Assembly (NCBI RefSeq): GCF_009857535.1
Contig: NZ_WWCS01000018.1
Location: 1-64,000 of the forward strand
DNA: 64,000 nucleotides
Source of the DNA: Duganella margarita
GTDB lineage: Bacteria; Pseudomonadota; Gammaproteobacteria; Burkholderiales; Burkholderiaceae_D
Direction: 5' to 3'
The translations under genes and the position numbers were made by a program. Positions 51,973 through 61,998 of this stretch are shown here, piece after piece; position 1 is the first letter of the stretch; every line of letters starts with the position of its first letter. The notes beneath the pieces are model-generated. The model saw only the letters and a list, made by a program, of their open reading frames with translations. It did no database searches and was not told the origin of the DNA.

Positions 51973-52182
51973 TTAATGGTGGTGGGTCCAACCCTCTGGC
52001 GCGGCCAGGTAGGATTGCACGGCGTCTTTCTGGCCGATGGCGTGATGTTTCACCTCGCCGCAGGCGCAAACGCCCACGTAAGGCTGGATGTGCGAGCAGG
52101 CCGAGACCTTTTGCAGGCGGACTTGCACGGCTTTGGCGCATTTAACGCATTTGAAGGTGAGGGTGCGTGGTGCTTTTAACAT
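51973..52182 (-). CDS. Small zinc-ribbon-like protein
   Basis: A 69-residue protein with CVKCAK near the N-terminus and VCACGEVKHHAIG later. Two cysteine pairs in such spacing suggest a zinc ribbon. It ends GWTHHH. No function is known. It lies between two hypothetical genes on the same strand. Confidence 0.55.
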   Translation of the reverse strand: MLKAPRTLTFKCVKCAKAVQVRLQKVSACSHIQPYVGVCACGEVKHHAIGQKDAVQSYLAAPEGWTHHH

Positions 52183-52225
52183 GGTTGTATCGCTGCTTGA
52201 AAAGGCAAAGGCGGGATTTTATCAC

Positions 52226-52738
52226 TCACGCATAGATATCCACCGAGGGCGCGGCGGCCGGCACGGCGCCGTAGGCGTTCTGGGTTTTTTGCTGCGCCAG
52301 TTCGGCGCGGGCCTGGTTTTCCATCTGCTGCGCCTGGGAGGCGACCGCGCGATCGGCGCTGGACGGTTCGGCCGGGGCCAGCGCCGCCGCCTGGATGGTG
52401 CGCGCGCGTTCAATGGTTTCCTGCGGCGTGGCGCCGGGCGAGGTGTCGATATTGACTTCGCCGCCGGTGGCGTAATCGACGCCGTTCGGGCCGCGCTGGT
52501 AGGTGTAGGAGGCGCCGGAGGTAGCCAGTCCGCCGGCAGCGGCCAGGTGGGCTTGTTCGTGCTGGCGTACTTCGAGGTCGCGGGATTTGAGCTGGTCCAG
52601 TATGGCCAGCGCTTCTTCCGACAGCTGGGTGGTGGCCGACGGCGTGGCCTGCGGCGCAGCGCTGGCCGTTGGCGGCGCCGGCGCAAAGCGCGTCGCCGGA
52701 ACGGTGGCATAGCTGGATGGGATGGCGCCGACATTCAT
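52226..52738 (-). CDS. SprA-related putative metalloprotease-like protein (CJM1_0395 type)
   Basis: A 170-residue protein with DLEVRQHEQAHLAAAGGLA (HExxH-like HEQAH), GASYTYQRGPNGVDYATGGE and a Glu/Gln/Ala-rich helical tail. This matches the pattern of the SprA-related family, found in many proteobacteria with unknown function and a putative zinc site. The start is taken as ATG 52738. Confidence 0.75.
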   Translation of the reverse strand: MNVGAIPSSYATVPATRFAPAPPTASAAPQATPSATTQLSEEALAILDQLKSRDLEVRQHEQAHLAAAGGLATSGASYTYQRGPNGVDYATGGEVNIDTSPGATPQETIERARTIQAAALAPAEPSSADRAVASQAQQMENQARAELAQQKTQNAYGAVPAAAPSVDIYA

Positions 52739-52791
52739 GGGATGAGAACCTCCCTCTGAATGATAGCAAAAAAACAGCGCGGCGCTACTTC

Positions 52792-53931
52792 CTATTCGGT
52801 GACGGTGGCCACCACGGTGTGCAGCAGGCGATTGACCTTGGCGCCCATGTCGTCGGAGCCGTAGTCGCCGGCGGTGACCACCAGCGTCAGGTCCAGCTCC
52901 GGCACGATGAAGATGCGCTGGCCGCCGTTGCCAAAGCCGGCGTTCCATGCGACGCGGTGATCCTTCCACGCCGCCGTGCCGGCCCACCACTGGTAGCCGT
53001 AGTGGATTTCATCCGGCTGGTCGCCGGGGCTGCGGAAGCCGACGCTCAGGCGCGGCTTCAGCGAGGCGTCGATCCAGTCTTCCGCCACTAGTTGGCGGCC
53101 GTTCCAGCGGCCATGGTTCAACATCAGGCGTCCCAGCTTGGCCATGTCGCGCGGACGCAGGCGCAGGCCGGCGAACGACGCCGGGCGGCCTCGCAGATCG
53201 GTCACCCACTGCCACTGCGTGATGCCGAGAGGTGCGAACAATTCAGTGTTGGCCACGTCCAGCCACGGCTTGCCGGCGACGCGGCTGACGATGTCGGCCA
53301 GGATCAGGGTGCCGCCGCCGTTGTAATTCCATTTGGTGCCCGGCGCCGCTTCGATCGGCCGTTCCAGCACGTAGCGTACCGGATCGGTTTTCCAGAACAG
53401 GCGCATCTCGTTGTTGGGCTGCGCGCCTTCATCCCACTTCCAGCCGCCGCTCATGGTCAGCAGGTGTTCGAGGTTGATGGCGTCCAGCGCAGGGGAGCGC
53501 AGGTCGTTGTATTCCGGGTAGTAGTCCAGCACCGGCGTGGCGAGGCGGGCGATTTTGCCTTGCTGTTTTTCGATGCCGATCAGCAGGCTGATGACGCTTT
53601 TGCCGATGGAGCGGTTGTCGTGCAGCGTCTCCGGGCCGAAACTGACGGTCGGCGCGAACGGCGGCCACACGCCGAGTCCACGGGCGATGGATTTGTCCTT
53701 GCCGCTGCGGTACATCTCCGCCACCAGTTTGCCGTGGCGCTCGATGACGATGCTGTGGATGTTGTCCTTGCCCTGGGCGATGGCGGTCAGCGTCAGGCAC
53801 AGGGTGGTGGAATTGAAGCCGCTGGCTTCGGGCGTGCTGAGTTCCCAGCCGTCGGTTTGGATGGTTGGGCCGGCGCAGGTGGCTGCGCCTGCCGACAAGG
53901 GAAACAACAAGCAGAGAGCGGCGCGGCGCAT
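52792..53931 (-). CDS. Exported serine hydrolase, class C beta-lactamase fold
   Basis: A 379-residue protein with a signal peptide (MRRAALCLLFPLSAGAA). SxxK is in NRSIGKSVISLL and YxN in WNYNGGG. GNGGQRIFIVPELDLTLVVT is the region of the third motif. These are penicillin-binding-protein-type or esterase-like hydrolases of the periplasm; true beta-lactamase activity cannot be inferred. It ends the chain of minus-strand genes after sbcC, 8 bp downstream of it. Confidence 0.87.
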   Translation of the reverse strand: MRRAALCLLFPLSAGAATCAGPTIQTDGWELSTPEASGFNSTTLCLTLTAIAQGKDNIHSIVIERHGKLVAEMYRSGKDKSIARGLGVWPPFAPTVSFGPETLHDNRSIGKSVISLLIGIEKQQGKIARLATPVLDYYPEYNDLRSPALDAINLEHLLTMSGGWKWDEGAQPNNEMRLFWKTDPVRYVLERPIEAAPGTKWNYNGGGTLILADIVSRVAGKPWLDVANTELFAPLGITQWQWVTDLRGRPASFAGLRLRPRDMAKLGRLMLNHGRWNGRQLVAEDWIDASLKPRLSVGFRSPGDQPDEIHYGYQWWAGTAAWKDHRVAWNAGFGNGGQRIFIVPELDLTLVVTAGDYGSDDMGAKVNRLLHTVVATVTE

Positions 53932-53939
53932 GCAAGCTC

Positions 53940-56900
53940 CTATTGAACGCTGATGGTGCTGCGGCCACCGGCGGATGGCTGGACCAGGATTCTGGCCGAG
54001 ATCCGCTCGGTCATTTCCTGTACGTGGGAGATGACGCCGACCTTGCGGCCCATCGCTTGCAGGCCGTCCAGCGCATCCATGGCGACGCGCAGGGTGTCGG
54101 CATCCAGGCTGCCGAAGCCTTCGTCGATGAATAGTGATTCGACGCGCACGCGGTTGGAAGAGAGCGAGGCCAGTCCCAGTGCCAGCGCCAGCGAGACCAG
54201 GAACGATTCGCCGCCGGACAGCGAGTGCACGGAGCGCATTTCGCCGCCCATGTCCTGGTCGCGCACCAGCAGGGCGAGCGATGGCGCGGCGCTGTTCTGG
54301 ATGCGTTCCAGCTGGTAGCGGCGCGACAGGTGGTTGAGGTGCGCATTGGCGTAGCCCAGCAGGACGTCGAGCGTAAATTGCTGGGCGTAGTTGCGGAAGC
54401 GTTTGCCGTCGGCGGAGCCGATCAGGTCATCCATTCGCGCCCAGCGCTGGGCAATCGATTCCTGATGTTCGATTTCGGCCAGCATGGCGCTGGAGCGGTG
54501 GCGTTTGTCGTCGTCCTGTGCCAGCGCGAGGTGCAGCGCGGTGGCGTGGTCGTTGGCGGTTTTGCGTTCGGCCAGCAGGGCGTTGAGCAGGGCAGCGATG
54601 ACCATGGCCGGTGGTTCGGCCGGTGCTTCGTCGGCTGGCGTAGATTCCGGCGCCGCGTCGTCTGCTGGTGCCAGGGCCTGTGTCGCGGCGTCGTCCCACA
54701 GGTCTGCGGTGGCGGGCGCGGATTTGTTGGCGGCCTTCGCGTTAGCGTTGCCTGCGGCTGAACCGGCGGTCACGCCCGCACCGGCGTCACCGCTAGCCTT
54801 GTCGGCTCCGTCCGCGTCGGCCGGCGGCTGCGCGGTAATGCGCGGCGGCGGGGCGGAGAGTTGGTGCTGTTCGCGCTGGCGTTGACGTTCTTGCAGCACC
54901 GTCGTAGCCTGGTCGGCCGCGCGGGCTAGTGCTTGCAGGGCTTCGCGCTCTATGCTGATGTCATCGGCGGACAGGGCGAGAAGGTCGCGCAGTTGCGTCA
55001 GATCGTGCAGGCCGGCGTCGGGCTGGCGCTGCTGGAATGCGCCCAGCCAGTCTTCCAGGCGCGCGGCGGCGGTGGCGGCGGATGCTTGCAGCGTTGCGAG
55101 ACGATTGCCAGCCTGCACCAACGCTTCGTCGGCGCGCGTGCGGGCTTGCGTTGCTTGTTGAGCGGCGGCCTGGCTGGCCGCATGGCGCGCTTTGGCTGCA
55201 TCGACTGCAGCTTGCAGCGCGGTTTCGACGTCGCGAATCTCCTTGCCGCCCCACATGGCCATGCGCTGTTCCTGGCTGGCTTTTACGCCCGCATCCACAG
55301 CGGTAAACGCAGCGCGCGCGGCGAGGGCGTCCTGGCCGGCCCTTGCCAGCACCTCGTTCAGGCCTTTCAGCTCGACCTCAATCGCGGCCAGGCCGCCAGC
55401 GCGCTCATCATATGCCGCGCGCTGCGCCAGCCATTGCTTGCTCTCGGCCTGGCGCGCCTCGTAGAACCGCGCCGGGCCGGACTTCCAGTCTTCCTTCCAT
55501 TCCTCGCTCGGAATGTCCCCGCCGCTGAACGCCGAATCCAGATCGGCCAGCAGGCCGCTCAACACCAGCGCCACCTCGATGCGCTGGTCTTCCAGTGCCT
55601 TGTATTCGGTATCGGCCTGCGCCAGCGCGGCCTTGGCGGCAGCGGCCACGGTTTGCAGGCGCGTATGTTCGGCTGCGAAGCGCTCGTAAGCCGTTTGCGC
55701 CTGGTCGCGCGCTACACGCGCTGCCTGCACTTCGCGCTCCTGCTGCTCGACGGCTTCCAGTCCCTGCTGCGCCTCGGACAGCTTGTCGATGAACCACTGA
55801 GTGCGTTCAGCTTCCGGCGGCACTGCATTGGCGACCACCAGCGCGTGCGCCGACCACGCGGCAGACACGCGCTCCAGCTGCTGCTGCAACGAACGCTGCT
55901 CAGCCGCCAGCACGCTCAGATGATCGGCGCTGGCCTGTGCGGTGGCGCGTTGCGCCGCCTGTTGATTGACGTTGACTTCCAGCTGTTGACGGCTGCGCGC
56001 CACATCGCCCTGTAATTCGCGCAGCATGGTTTGCAGGCTGTCGTCGTTGTGGCGATATGGATGATCCATGGCGCCGCACACCGGGCAGGGCGTGTCGTCT
56101 TCCAGCGTCTGGCGCAGCGATTCCACACTGGCTGCGGTGGCGGCTTCCGCCAGCTTGAGCGAACGCTCCGCCTGCACGCAGGTCGCCAGAATGGCGATAT
56201 TTTCCTGCTGTGCCGCCGCCAGTTGCGTCTCGGCCGCTGTCATGGTTTGGCGCAGTTGTGCCGATTGCGTTTCGATTTGCGCGTTGCGGGTCTGGCGCGA
56301 CTCCAGATCGAGCCAGATTTTTTCCGCGCTGGTCAGGCGGCTGCGGTACTGCTCCCAGCTGGTGCGCGAAGCCTGCAACTGCTCGATCGAATACGAGGCA
56401 AGGTGCTGCGCGGTCTGCTGGCGCTGGAGGTCCAGCGTTTGCAACGCCTCGACGGCGCCGGCCAGCTTGGTGCTGGCGGCGGCTTCCTCATCGCGATGAA
56501 GCTGCGCGTTGCGCTGCACGCGCGACAAGCCGGCATGCAGACGCTCGGCCTGCGCGGCCGCCTGGCCGGCCTGCACGAACAGCACGTCCCAGCGTTCCCA
56601 CTGCTGCGCCAGGGCCTTCCAGTGTTTGTGCTGCTCCAGCCATGTGGCGCCGGCCTGCTGCTGCGCCGTGAGTCGCGCATGCTCGCTCTGACGCGATTGC
56701 AGCGCGGCCTTGGCGGCGGCATCGGATTGGTCGGCTTTCTCGCAGGCGGCGGAGGCCTGCCGCCACGCCGGCAGCATCGCCTCGATACGGGCATCCAGCG
56801 CCTTGGCCTGATCCAGCTGCGGTGCGGCGGCACGCTGCGCGGCTTCCGCTTCCTGCTGGCTGGCGGCGGCTTGCGCCAGTGCGGCATTGGCCTGTTCCTG

Positions 56901-57926
56901 TGCCAGCGCTGCGTGCTGCACGTTTTGCGTGCCGGCGACGATGGATTCCTGCGTGGCCTTGATGTCGCTGTCGATGCGTAGAATATCCTCGGCCAGCGGG
57001 CGCGCCGACTGCACGGCGTCGATGCGCACCAAGGCGGCGCGGCGCGGTGCGGCGGCTTCCACCGAGGCTTGCGCATCGGCGCTGGCCTGGCGAGCGGCTT
57101 GTTCTTCCTGTTCGAGGCGCTCCGCCTGCTGGTACCAGCGCAGTTCCTGCTCCAGCTCTGCCTTCTGCTGATCCAGCGCCTGCAGGGCGATGCCGGCGTC
57201 AGCGCTTTTCGCCAGCAGCTCGGCGCGCTCCTCGGCGTTGAGCGGCTTCTGGTCGGCCAGGCGCAGATTCAGTTTTTGCAGCGCAGCCTGTTCCAGCTTG
57301 TTGCGCTCGAAGGCGCGGATCGAAATTTCCGAATAGACCGTGCTGCCGGTCAGGGTTTCCAGCAGTTCGCCGCGCTCGTTGTCCTCTGCCTTCAGGAAAG
57401 CCGAGAACTCGTTCTGCGCCAGCAGCACCGCGCGCGTGAACTGCTCAAACGACAGGCCGATGCGTTTTTCGATTTCCGCCTTGACCTCGGTCTTGGTGGC
57501 GCCGATCTGCTGCTCCGATGGCAGCAGTTTCAGCGACATCATGGTCGGCTGCAAAGCGCCTTCCGCCCTGGTGCGGGACCGGCGCACGCTCCAGCGCGCG
57601 CGGTACGAGGCGCCGTCGCTGCCGACGAAGTCCACTTCCGCATAGCCCTCCGCCGTGCCACGACGCAGCAGCGTGCGCGGGTCCTGGGTGGAGACGGTCT
57701 CGTTGCCGACGTCGGCCAGGTAATTGCGGCCGGCCACGCGCAGCAGGCGTGGCGTGGCGTCGTACAGCGCCAGGCACAGGGCATCCAGCAAGGTGCTCTT
57801 GCCGGCGCCGGTCGGGCCGCTGATGGCGAACAGGCCGGTGGAGGCCAACGGCTCCGCTTCAAAATTGACGCTGAATTCCTCGGCCAGCGAGGCCAGGTTC
57901 TTGCCGCTGATTTTCAGGATCCTCAT
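53940..57926 (-). CDS. sbcC: Exonuclease subunit SbcC (Rad50-like)
   Basis: The 1328-residue ATPase of the SbcCD nuclease, which cleaves hairpins and processes protein-blocked DNA ends. Walker A is GPTGAGKSTLLDAL (about 33-46). Long coiled coils flank the zinc hook PCPVCGAMDHPY. The C-terminal signature LSGGESFLVSLALALGLASL and the Walker B region (FIDEGFGSLD) complete the ATP-binding cassette. Length exceeds E. coli SbcC (1048), mainly from Gln/Ala-rich coiled coil and an Ala/Asp/Pro insert before the C-terminal lobe. It overlaps sbcD by 4 bases. Confidence 0.96.
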   Translation of the reverse strand: MRILKISGKNLASLAEEFSVNFEAEPLASTGLFAISGPTGAGKSTLLDALCLALYDATPRLLRVAGRNYLADVGNETVSTQDPRTLLRRGTAEGYAEVDFVGSDGASYRARWSVRRSRTRAEGALQPTMMSLKLLPSEQQIGATKTEVKAEIEKRIGLSFEQFTRAVLLAQNEFSAFLKAEDNERGELLETLTGSTVYSEISIRAFERNKLEQAALQKLNLRLADQKPLNAEERAELLAKSADAGIALQALDQQKAELEQELRWYQQAERLEQEEQAARQASADAQASVEAAAPRRAALVRIDAVQSARPLAEDILRIDSDIKATQESIVAGTQNVQHAALAQEQANAALAQAAASQQEAEAAQRAAAPQLDQAKALDARIEAMLPAWRQASAACEKADQSDAAAKAALQSRQSEHARLTAQQQAGATWLEQHKHWKALAQQWERWDVLFVQAGQAAAQAERLHAGLSRVQRNAQLHRDEEAAASTKLAGAVEALQTLDLQRQQTAQHLASYSIEQLQASRTSWEQYRSRLTSAEKIWLDLESRQTRNAQIETQSAQLRQTMTAAETQLAAAQQENIAILATCVQAERSLKLAEAATAASVESLRQTLEDDTPCPVCGAMDHPYRHNDDSLQTMLRELQGDVARSRQQLEVNVNQQAAQRATAQASADHLSVLAAEQRSLQQQLERVSAAWSAHALVVANAVPPEAERTQWFIDKLSEAQQGLEAVEQQEREVQAARVARDQAQTAYERFAAEHTRLQTVAAAAKAALAQADTEYKALEDQRIEVALVLSGLLADLDSAFSGGDIPSEEWKEDWKSGPARFYEARQAESKQWLAQRAAYDERAGGLAAIEVELKGLNEVLARAGQDALAARAAFTAVDAGVKASQEQRMAMWGGKEIRDVETALQAAVDAAKARHAASQAAAQQATQARTRADEALVQAGNRLATLQASAATAAARLEDWLGAFQQRQPDAGLHDLTQLRDLLALSADDISIEREALQALARAADQATTVLQERQRQREQHQLSAPPPRITAQPPADADGADKASGDAGAGVTAGSAAGNANAKAANKSAPATADLWDDAATQALAPADDAAPESTPADEAPAEPPAMVIAALLNALLAERKTANDHATALHLALAQDDDKRHRSSAMLAEIEHQESIAQRWARMDDLIGSADGKRFRNYAQQFTLDVLLGYANAHLNHLSRRYQLERIQNSAAPSLALLVRDQDMGGEMRSVHSLSGGESFLVSLALALGLASLSSNRVRVESLFIDEGFGSLDADTLRVAMDALDGLQAMGRKVGVISHVQEMTERISARILVQPSAGGRSTISVQ

Positions 57927-59149
57927 GGCAGCATCAACTCCGCAAAGGCGCTCAGTTGATCGGCCGGCGCTTCATTGCCGAAGCGCTGCTGGTACAGCTG
58001 CCTGAAAATGTCGTCGGGCTTGAGCTTTTCCAGCTGGTCCAGCGTCATCACTTCCTTGTCGATGGAGGAGGTGCGGGCGGCGGTCGAGGTTTCAATCTTC
58101 GCCAGCCGCACCGGCTTGCCGTCCAGCGCCGCTTCGATGCGCGCGCGCAGGCCGGGTTCCGGCTGCTCCAGCAGCACGCGCACTTCCAGATACGGTTGCT
58201 GTTCCACCGGCGCGTCCGGCGGCGACAGGGCGGCCAGTTCCTCCAGCACCTGCGTCAAAGGCGCCGGCTTGGACGGCACGCGCAGCAGCTCCACCGCGCG
58301 CGGCACCGGTACTGGCACAATCTCGCGCAGCGCCGGGCCATCGAGGTCGATGCGCAAAATCTGGTGCGCGTAATTCACCTCGGCGAACGACAGCGGCAGC
58401 GGGCTGCCGGAGTAGCGGATATGTTCCTGCTTGCCGACGTTCTGCGCCAGGTGCAAGTGACCCAGCGCCGCGTAGGCGATGGCCGGATCGAAGATCCCGG
58501 CCGGCAGCATCTCGGTGCCGCCGATGACGATGCGGCGTTCCGAGTCGTTGGACATCTGCCCATCCACCATATGGCAGTGGCCCATGGCGACGATGGCCTG
58601 GCCGTCCTGGCGCTTGCTCTGCGCCAGGGCAAACGCCTGCTGATACAGCGTGGCGATACCGGCCAGGTAAGGATCGGCGCCATCGTCCGTGGCCACGCGC
58701 GGCACGTCGCCGGGACGCAAGAACGGCACGGCCAGGCACCAGGCCTCGACTGCACCGCTGCGGCCCGTCAGCGGCAGCACCAGCGATTCGATGTCAATTT
58801 CGCCATCGGCATTGCGCTGCACGGCGCCGATCACGCGCGTGCCGTGGGCTTCCAGCAGCGGTCCGGGCGCATCCAGCCGGCCCGGCGAATCGTGGTTGCC
58901 GGCGATGATGATCAGGTTCAGATGCGGCGCGCGCTCCTTGGCCACCCGCAAAAAGCGGTACAGCTGCTTTTGCGAGGCGGATGACGGGTTGGCGTTATCG
59001 TAAATATCGCCGGCGATCAGCAGCACGTCGGCCTGTTCGGCGACGATGGTGTCCAGCAGCCAGTCGAGAAAACGCTGGTGTTCGTAGTGACGCTCGAAAT
59101 TATGCAGGGATTGGCCGAGATGCCAGTCGGAGGTGTGCAGCAGACGCAT
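57923..59149 (-). CDS. sbcD: Exonuclease subunit SbcD (Mre11-like)
   Basis: A 408-residue metallophosphoesterase nuclease. HTSDWHLGQ, AGDIYDNANP, IAGNHDSPGR, MGHCHMVDG and ALGHLHLAQ are the phosphoesterase motifs binding the two metal ions. The start is ATG 59149; the open frame extends 15 codons further without homology. The stop overlaps the sbcC start by 4 bases, so the subunits are co-translated. Confidence 0.95.
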   Translation of the reverse strand: MRLLHTSDWHLGQSLHNFERHYEHQRFLDWLLDTIVAEQADVLLIAGDIYDNANPSSASQKQLYRFLRVAKERAPHLNLIIIAGNHDSPGRLDAPGPLLEAHGTRVIGAVQRNADGEIDIESLVLPLTGRSGAVEAWCLAVPFLRPGDVPRVATDDGADPYLAGIATLYQQAFALAQSKRQDGQAIVAMGHCHMVDGQMSNDSERRIVIGGTEMLPAGIFDPAIAYAALGHLHLAQNVGKQEHIRYSGSPLPLSFAEVNYAHQILRIDLDGPALREIVPVPVPRAVELLRVPSKPAPLTQVLEELAALSPPDAPVEQQPYLEVRVLLEQPEPGLRARIEAALDGKPVRLAKIETSTAARTSSIDKEVMTLDQLEKLKPDDIFRQLYQQRFGNEAPADQLSAFAELMLP

Positions 59150-59226
59150 GAAAAAATAGGATGAAGCAGCCGGAAAGCGCTCAATATAGCGCAAGCCGGC
59201 GGCGCCCGGTTTGATTTATGCCGCGC

Positions 59227-61863
59227 TTATGCTGCGTTACTGGCTGGAGGGTGGGCAGGCAAACCGGCGCGAAAGGTGTTGCGGCCGGCCTGTTTGGCCT
59301 CGTACAGCAGGATGTCGGCACGGTTCAGCAGTTCGGCGGGGCTGAGATCCTCGTCGCGGTAGTAGGTCAGGCCGATGCTGGTCGATATCGACACCACCGT
59401 GCCACCCAGGTCGAAATCGGCCTGCATCGCGGTGACGATCTTGGCGGCGGCCGCCGCCGCGTCGTCGGTGCGGTGGATGCGCTCCATGATGATGGTGAAC
59501 TCGTCGCCGCCCAGCCGGGCGATGGTGTCGCTGGCGCGCATGGTGTGGGTCAGGCGCGCCGAGAAGGCCTTCAGCAGGGCGTCGCCGACGGCGTGGCCGA
59601 AGGTGTCGTTGACCGGCTTGAAGCGGTCGATGTCCATGTACATCACCGCCATCAGGTTGGCGTTGGTGCGCGAGGCGGCCATTGCGTCGTGCAGCTTTTG
59701 CAGGAAGCCGGCGCGGTTGGTCAGTCCGGTCAGCGCATCGACCTGCGACAGCCGCAGCAAGCGCTGTTTCTCGCGCTTTTGCACGGTGATGTCCTGGCGC
59801 ATGACGTGGAAGCCGATGACATTGGCGCCGTCTTCGTCCATCTGCGGGATGTACACCACTTCGTAGGTGCGTTCTGTGGTGTCGCTGTCGTCGTCTTCTT
59901 CAAACGTCAGGGTTTCGCCTGCCAGCGCGCGCAGCACGTACGGCTCCAGGAAGGCGTAGCGCTGCGCGCCCAGCGTTTCGCGGATGCTGCGGCCCAGCAC
60001 CGTGGAGCCGGTGCGGTTGAATTCCCGCTCGTAGGCCACGTTGTGGAAGCGGTAGACCTGTTCGGCGTCGATGTAGGCCACCATCGCCGGCAGCGTGTCG
60101 GCGATGGTACGCAGCCGCGATTCGCTCTCGCGCAGCGCCATCACCGACTTGCGCACGTGGGTGATGTCATCCACCGTGCCGACGTAGCCGTAGACTTTGC
60201 CGTCCACCACCATGGCGGCGATCTTGAACGAGACCCAGACGATCATGCCGTCCGGGTGCACGCAGCGCAGCGTGTCCTGGTAGGGCGCGCGGGTATGCGC
60301 CATGTGCTGCAGCGCGGTCTTGAGCACCACCCGGTCCTGCGGGTGGACCGCGCGCATCCAGGCGTCGCCCAGCGCCTCCTCGCGCGTCAGCCCGGTGATC
60401 AGTTCAAAAGTGCGGTTGACGTAGGTGCAGTGGCCGGAGGCGTCGGCGCGCAGCAGGCCAAGCGGCGAGGCGTCGTTGACGGCGGTGAGTTCGGCCTGCT
60501 GCTGGCGCGTGGCCAGTTCGGTTTCCTTGCGCGAGGTGATGTCGCGCACGGTGACGGCCACGCCGTCGGTGATCGGCACGATCTGGTGGTGCAGCCAGTG
60601 GACCGCGCGGTTAGGCAGGAAGTCGACCTCGAACTCCTCCTCCAGCGGCTGGCGCGATTCCAGCACGTGGCGGTATTTTTCGACGAAGCCCTTGGAGTGC
60701 AGGTCCGGCATCACCTCCACCAGCCGCTTGTCCTTGATGTCGGCGCGGCGGTAGCCCATCAGCTGCGCGCCGCGTTCATTCAGGTCGGCGATGGTGAAGT
60801 CGAGAATCTCGCGCCGCGCGCCGCGCATGCGGCAGGCCTTGAACATGTACACCGCATCCAGGCTGGCGTCGGCGGCGGCGCGCAGCATCAGCTGCGCCTC
60901 GATCACCATGCGCGCGGTGTGGCGCAGGCGGTGCGCCTGGCGCATCAACAGGTAGACGAACAACGTGACCAGAACCGACACCACGGCGGCGGCGCCGAAA
61001 TAGATATTGCGGCGGCGTTCAAAACGGGCCATGGCCGACGCGGTCGGATCGCCGACCACCGCCGTCAGCAGGTAGCGCGGCATCTCGGCATAGCTGTACA
61101 CGCGGTCGACGGCGTCGAAGCGGCGCTTGAGCAGAAACTCTTCGGCCGGCTGGGTGGCGCTGGGCTGCGGCACGCTGAAGTCGATGCTGTCGCTGATGAT
61201 CACCTGGTCGTCGATGCGGGCGGCGGACATGCCGTTTTCGCGGCTGATCAGCATCACCGCGCCGCCGGGATCGACGTTCAGGCGGTCGTGGTCTTCGACG
61301 AAATAGGCGGGATCGATCATCACCATGATGATGCCGGCGAAGCTGCCGTCGGGATGATTCAGGCGACGCGAGATCTGGATCTGCCATTTCTTGGTGCGGC
61401 TGTCGACCACCGGCGTGGCCACCAGCGACACGTCGGACGGGTTGCCGGCGTGGTTGCGGAACACCGGCTGGCGGCGCAGGTCCGGGGCGAAGTAGCCGTT
61501 CATGCTGTCGATGATGCGGCCGTCCCGGTCCAGAATGGCCAGCGGCAGATCGAGCTTGGTCGGCAGCAGCGAGTCGAGCAGGCCGTTCTTGCGGGTGAAG
61601 TCGGCCAGCCGCAGCGCGCCGCCGGTTTCCTCGTATTTGAGCTTGAACAGCTGGGTAGCGTGATCGACCTGGCGCAGCAGGTGAGTGCTATGCTCGGCCA
61701 GCGTGCGCGCCAGCGATTGGCTGTGCAGCACCGCTTCGTAATGGGCAGTGTGCCGTTCCTGCCGGACCTGATAGGTGACGGCGGCCCAGGTGAAAATCAG
61801 CAGCGCCAGGCCGAAGGCGGGCAGCAGTATCGCACGGTATAAACGGCGGAAGAAATCGCGCAT
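59227..61863 (-). CDS. Membrane-bound PAS-GGDEF diguanylate cyclase
   Basis: An 878-residue c-di-GMP synthase. A first membrane helix (LLPAFGLALLIFTWAAVTY), a periplasmic dCache-like sensor of about 250 residues and a second helix (IYFGAAAVVSVLVTLFVYLL) are followed by three PAS domains and a C-terminal GGDEF domain with intact RLGGDEF near 786. RASD, five residues before GGDEF, is the RxxD inhibitory site, so product feedback is likely. No EAL domain. The start is ATG 61863 after a gagga site. Confidence 0.92.
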   Translation of the reverse strand: MRDFFRRLYRAILLPAFGLALLIFTWAAVTYQVRQERHTAHYEAVLHSQSLARTLAEHSTHLLRQVDHATQLFKLKYEETGGALRLADFTRKNGLLDSLLPTKLDLPLAILDRDGRIIDSMNGYFAPDLRRQPVFRNHAGNPSDVSLVATPVVDSRTKKWQIQISRRLNHPDGSFAGIIMVMIDPAYFVEDHDRLNVDPGGAVMLISRENGMSAARIDDQVIISDSIDFSVPQPSATQPAEEFLLKRRFDAVDRVYSYAEMPRYLLTAVVGDPTASAMARFERRRNIYFGAAAVVSVLVTLFVYLLMRQAHRLRHTARMVIEAQLMLRAAADASLDAVYMFKACRMRGARREILDFTIADLNERGAQLMGYRRADIKDKRLVEVMPDLHSKGFVEKYRHVLESRQPLEEEFEVDFLPNRAVHWLHHQIVPITDGVAVTVRDITSRKETELATRQQQAELTAVNDASPLGLLRADASGHCTYVNRTFELITGLTREEALGDAWMRAVHPQDRVVLKTALQHMAHTRAPYQDTLRCVHPDGMIVWVSFKIAAMVVDGKVYGYVGTVDDITHVRKSVMALRESESRLRTIADTLPAMVAYIDAEQVYRFHNVAYEREFNRTGSTVLGRSIRETLGAQRYAFLEPYVLRALAGETLTFEEDDDSDTTERTYEVVYIPQMDEDGANVIGFHVMRQDITVQKREKQRLLRLSQVDALTGLTNRAGFLQKLHDAMAASRTNANLMAVMYMDIDRFKPVNDTFGHAVGDALLKAFSARLTHTMRASDTIARLGGDEFTIIMERIHRTDDAAAAAAKIVTAMQADFDLGGTVVSISTSIGLTYYRDEDLSPAELLNRADILLYEAKQAGRNTFRAGLPAHPPASNAA

Positions 61864-61998
61864 CGGGGAGCGTTCCTCATCGTTATCGGAAATCTTTCGG
61901 GTTATTCTGCACGGAAATATCGCTTTTGGCGTGAAAGTGGTGAAAAAAACCGGAATCCGTTCACAGGCAATATTGAAAACTTTATTAGAATAGCGTTC

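Noticed and set aside
59218..61842. 874-codon plus-strand open frame opposite the GGDEF gene
   Set aside because: Mirror frame of a well-supported diguanylate cyclase; no domain or start signal.
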